Below are positions 60,345 through 64,000 of a stretch of DNA of 64,000 nucleotides, one piece after another; the stretch's first letter is position 1, and every line of letters starts with the position of its first letter. The DNA comes from Apostichopus japonicus (lineage: Eukaryota; Echinodermata; Holothuroidea; Aspidochirotida; Stichopodidae). Below the pieces are notes generated by a model. It made no database searches. It saw nothing but the letters and a program-made list of their open reading frames with translations, and was not told the origin of the DNA. Both the position numbers and the translations under genes were made by a program. The stretch is from contig NC_092582.1 of NCBI RefSeq assembly GCF_037975245.1, positions 13,576,077-13,640,076 on the forward strand. Direction: 5' to 3'.

Positions 60345-63197
60345 ATGGTGGTCTTTCAATAACAATTCTTACCCAATTACTACTCAGATTCCTTTGATGT
60401 TTAACAGGGTTTGCTTCATATTTTTAATGATACATACCAAAGGTGTTTTTGTTTTATTTTTAGGTAGTTCATTGGTTGCTTTTGATTTGATGACAGATCC
60501 TGGTCATTACAAAACTGGTGCTGATCATTTTATAAGAGAAACTTGATTTAAAAGAAAAGCTTTTAACTCCTTATTACACCTTCGTAGACTGGTTCAGTAA
60601 ACAAAGTTAGTTTAGTACTAAACAGAGTATTTAGTAATATTCATTGTTTTGTGTGATAAGTATAGAAATAAGTATAAACTAGCACAGATTAGTCATGTTT
60701 TAAGTTCTAGTCTCCTTCCAGAAAGGGATTAGTGCCCACTTGAAGTTAATCCTTTGGTGAAGTTTCTTAGTTTTAATTTTTTTATTTTATGATGTTTCAC
60801 AAAAATGTTGTCCTTCATCCCTGTTTTAGATTTTGCACAAAATGCTGTCACCTGTATCAAAAAAGTAAAACCAAAGGTTCACTCTAACTAATATTTGTGT
60901 TTTATGAAATTGTTTATTGTGTACTACTGGAGTCAATTTTCGTAGCTCCTGTTTCGTCTGATGTTTTGCTATTGGTTTCTTGAAAGTAAGAGTGCTGTTT
61001 TATGTCATTTATTTAATTAATGTAGTTACATCTAGAGGCTAATCGTTTGGCTGCCTATCCAGTTATAAGCCGTTGTCACAATACCAGGGTGGGGGGGGGG
61101 GAGGTGGAAGGATGCTTACCACACACCACACACCACCCCTTGATCTGTGCTTGTTTAATACTGATTGGATACAAGTGGCTGTGGGCAGTTAATCACTGCT
61201 GTATGGAACATTTGTAACTTGAACAACAGTGTCAAGAAGAATTGAAAGGAATTAAATTCAACTCATTGCCATGGAAGTCTGCATTGACTGCTAGGCCACA
61301 CCTGCTGCTGTAGTCACCCATGCCAGGGTTTGTCAGTGGTACACACTGCTAAAATTTGAGGCTAACACCTGGTTCTTCTTACTCATTGGATATACCACAT
61401 GTTAAAGGGTGTCAGATGAAACTGCTAACATTATATATCTTGTCTTTTAGTTGTCTTTTAGTTTTAACATCTAAAACAATAGATATAAACACTTACCCAT
61501 AATATGTACGATGACCTATGAGGCAAACTTGATATTTCATGAGTGATCGTGTCATTAAAAAAAGTGCTTCTGTATTTTACCAACTGAGACCATCGGAATT
61601 AATATCCTATTGTATTCTATGAAAATCATGTCATTTTCAAATGTGGACTATACAGTCGTACTTTTGTTTGGTTGTACTTTGGTTTGTTTAATTGTTGCAG
61701 TATTCCATTAGTGGTCCTTAGGCAGTGAGTCTTTTAAAAACTTGATTTACTAACCTAAGATGGCAGACCAAATTTGGGCACTGTGCACAAATATTTATAC
61801 AGATCAATGTCCAAATGCATGTTCCACTACTTCTTAATCAAAAGATGAAAACAATATATTTGCAGTCAATTGACCTCCTTCAATTCTGGACTGGAAACAG
61901 AAAGAGCAGCAATTCGTTGGATTTAAATTCCCATTGATTTTAAATTGTAAATGGCTGATTGTTTTTAGGATAATATATGCAAATTGTTTGAGCGATTTCT
62001 TCATCTCAAGAGCTCTTTAGGTTCATACACTGCACAACATATCTTACCACCTTTTATCTGACTATTTTTGTTTTTATTCCTGCCAAAGCACAATTTTCTT
62101 ACTGAAATACTGAATAGAGTTTGTTTTTAATTTCCAGATATAAAATTAATTCAACTATGCCATCTGTAATAGTTATTATTCTAGCTATTGAAATTAAATT
62201 ATGAAATCATTGATGGTACTTTTGCTTTCTTGCCCATTTGGCCCTAGTTTATCATTTTTGTCTAACAAGTCTTCCTTTTTCAAAAATGTTCCTTATATCC
62301 TTAAAATTCATTATTTTGAACAGTATTTTTGAGTTAGCAATTACCTGAAATTTTAACCTTGAAAGTTTTCAGAACATACATACATATATTTATAGCATCT
62401 GAAGCATCTAGCATTAAATGCAGCATCTGATGTTTGATTTCTGGTCAGCAGTACTCTTACCTTTAACATCATTTGTATTCCTTGTTGATATTAACTCTTT
62501 GAGGAAAGTCTGTATTTTTAAATGTTATCTCATCAGAAAAAGGAATAACAGTACTTACCATAAAAGTTGACTTACTCAGCTAGCAATTGTCAGTCTGTTC
62601 CAGAGCAGATTCAGGAAGGGGTGTGGGTAGCCTCGGGGGGCATTGTTGAGGCACTGTTGTTGCTTTCTGAGGCATAGGCTCGAATTTAGGACTACAATGA
62701 GGTATACACACTCAGTTGTACTAATAACTACTTTTGATGTTTCTAGTGGGTTTGGAAACAGAGGTAACATCCCCACCCACACCCTCCTCCATGCCTGGAT
62801 CCATTCCTGTGTTTCTTGTTCAAAAATCTGTAGTTTGCTGTTGAAGTATGTCCACCTTTTTATTATTTTTGATAATTTCTCTAACAAAGGTCTAATACTC
62901 TTGTACAAATTTCACTTGCGTGAAGTATGGTTTGAAGTGCAGCGATATTGCGCGGAATGTGCTAGACATTTTTTGTCCATGTTTGTTTTGTAGCCCTTTC
63001 CAATGAAAGGGTTTATCTTTCATTGTTTGATCTGCAGAAAGTGCTGTAGTAAATTTGGCAATATTTTGGCGTAGAAAAGCTATACAGCAATAGAATATTA
63101 ACATGTGAAAGAGCTTTCAATGTTTCAAGTTTTTCAGTCTACTCAACATACTTTTTGACGTTCAATGCTTTGTCTTGTACTGATTTGATGGAATAAA
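60345..63197 (+). other. ASS1: ASS1 3' flank, possible long 3'UTR
   Basis: After the stop there is no other gene I can support. ATTAAA variants occur (for example 61554-61559). The first clear AATAAA I see is at 63192-63197, followed within 60 bp by a GT-rich stretch (ATGTGTGTTTTGATAATT) of the kind found downstream of cleavage sites. That would give a 3'UTR of about 2.85 kb. A shorter 3'UTR using a variant signal is equally possible. Confidence 0.35.
63192..63197 (+). terminator. Possible polyadenylation signal AATAAA
   Basis: A canonical hexamer with downstream GT-rich sequence, 2.85 kb past the ASS1 stop. Its use is inferred. Confidence 0.3.
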
Positions 63198-63948
63198 ATT
63201 ATGATAGATCATGTCGTCCAACTTTATATGTCTTATTATAATGTGTGTTTTGATAATTTCTGTTGAGAAGTATTGTTTATTCAGATTTTTTGTTGTAGTT
63301 ACCAACACAGTATATTCTTGCAAGAAAAATGGAACTAGAAATGAAATGCAAAATGGAACATACGTGGTGTAGCCATAGGAGGGATTATGGGGGAAGGGGG
63401 CTTGCCTAGAGCTTGAGTTGGCTTTTTTATCCAATTCGGTCAGTAATTTAGTTGGTTATGCCACAGCAATACAGCATGACAACTCTGCTACACTATTATA
63501 CTTATTCATGTCATTTACACAGGCTATAAAAAAAATCAACCCATTGTGGCAATTCTTATTTTAAGCCATTTGTTACATTTTATGTAAATCTGGCAACAAT
63601 TTTTATACAGATAGCATAATTACGTTTTCAAAAACACAACTAGTACTTGGAAATAACCTATAAATATTTTATTTTTGTCATATTACATCTACGGACTTTA
63701 TCAAATCCAAACATTTGTCAATATCCCCTCCCCCTTAGACCCCTCCGCCAGGTCCCCCCCCACTTTCATACATCAAATCCCGCCCCTGGGTGTATGGTTA
63801 ATTCGACCGGGCAATAGCCCTATGAAAGAAAGGTGACCGCAGCTATGTACACTTCAAAGGGTTCTGTAATCCAGTTCGCTATTTTCTGACAAGGTTGCCT
63901 CGCCCTTCCCAAAAACAAACTTTCCCTCACTCTTCATCAGGCATACCG

Positions 63949-64000
63949 GTGCTGTGGCCGAATGGATAAAGGCGGTGGCATTTGAAGCATTGAGGTTTAG
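63949..64000 (+). mobile_element. SINE family 2, copy cut by the window edge
   Basis: GTGCTGTGGCCGAATGGATA and GGCGGTGGCATTTGAAGCAT match the head of the element at 43070, continuing beyond position 64000. Confidence 0.75.

Noticed and set aside
60247-60546. 99-residue plus-strand ORF overlapping ASS1 exon 12
   Set aside because: It reads in a different frame from the exon and runs on past the ASS1 stop, so it is a shadow of the real exon.
62576-62993. Overlapping ORFs of about 110 residues on opposite strands in the ASS1 3' flank
   Set aside because: Opposite-strand frames of equal length and no family motif. A possible old transposon trace, but not demonstrable from sequence.
63361-63788. 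hAT-like element between GTGGTGTAGCC and CGCCCCTG
   Set aside because: The two ends resemble different termini and the flanking bases do not form a target duplication.

Overview
The window is animal nuclear DNA. It has long introns with canonical GT-AG sites, several tRNA-derived SINE families, many AT microsatellites and very many poly-G/poly-C runs. The gene content (an argininosuccinate synthase and a secreted protein with fibropellin/Notch-style EGF repeats) and the repeat landscape suggest a marine invertebrate deuterostome, probably an echinoderm. The species cannot be fixed from sequence alone. No operons, rRNA, CRISPR arrays or prokaryotic signals are present.

Left part (1 to about 29 kb, minus strand): the 5' part of a large gene for a secreted or membrane EGF-repeat protein. 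Coding exons are read at 9923-10015 (start codon in a strong context, signal peptide, phase 0), 1218-1292 (first half of EGF 1) and 1-724 (rest of EGF 1 through part of EGF 7, running off the window). An exon-like stretch ending in a good donor at 28649 may be its 5'UTR, which would make intron 1 about 18.6 kb. The introns hold microsatellites, SINE copies, a nested pair of hAT-like elements (22428-23990) and a repeat carrying nuclear-receptor DR1-type motifs (20140-20830).

Middle (about 29-41.3 kb): divergent intergenic DNA with no gene I can support. It contains a seven-unit, roughly 70-bp minisatellite (32348-32847), a long AT array, a tRNA-like repeat and a SINE.

Right part (41.3-63.2 kb, plus strand): a complete argininosuccinate synthase gene (ASS1). 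It has twelve coding exons from 42178 to 60344 and encodes 426 residues. A likely non-coding first exon ends at 41370. Intron 2 is 8 kb and is packed with the heptamer TACTGTA/TACAGTA. Introns 3 and 7 carry opposite-orientation copies of one SINE family. The intron 7 copy ends about 30 bp from the splice acceptor, and its tail has grown into a 314-bp tetranucleotide array. A possible polyadenylation signal lies at 63192.

The two genes are transcribed away from each other and have no obvious functional link. The most unusual signals are the heptamer cluster, the inverted SINE pair around ASS1 exons 4-7, the nested hAT-like elements with a near-perfect 8-bp target duplication, and the DR1-bearing repeat.
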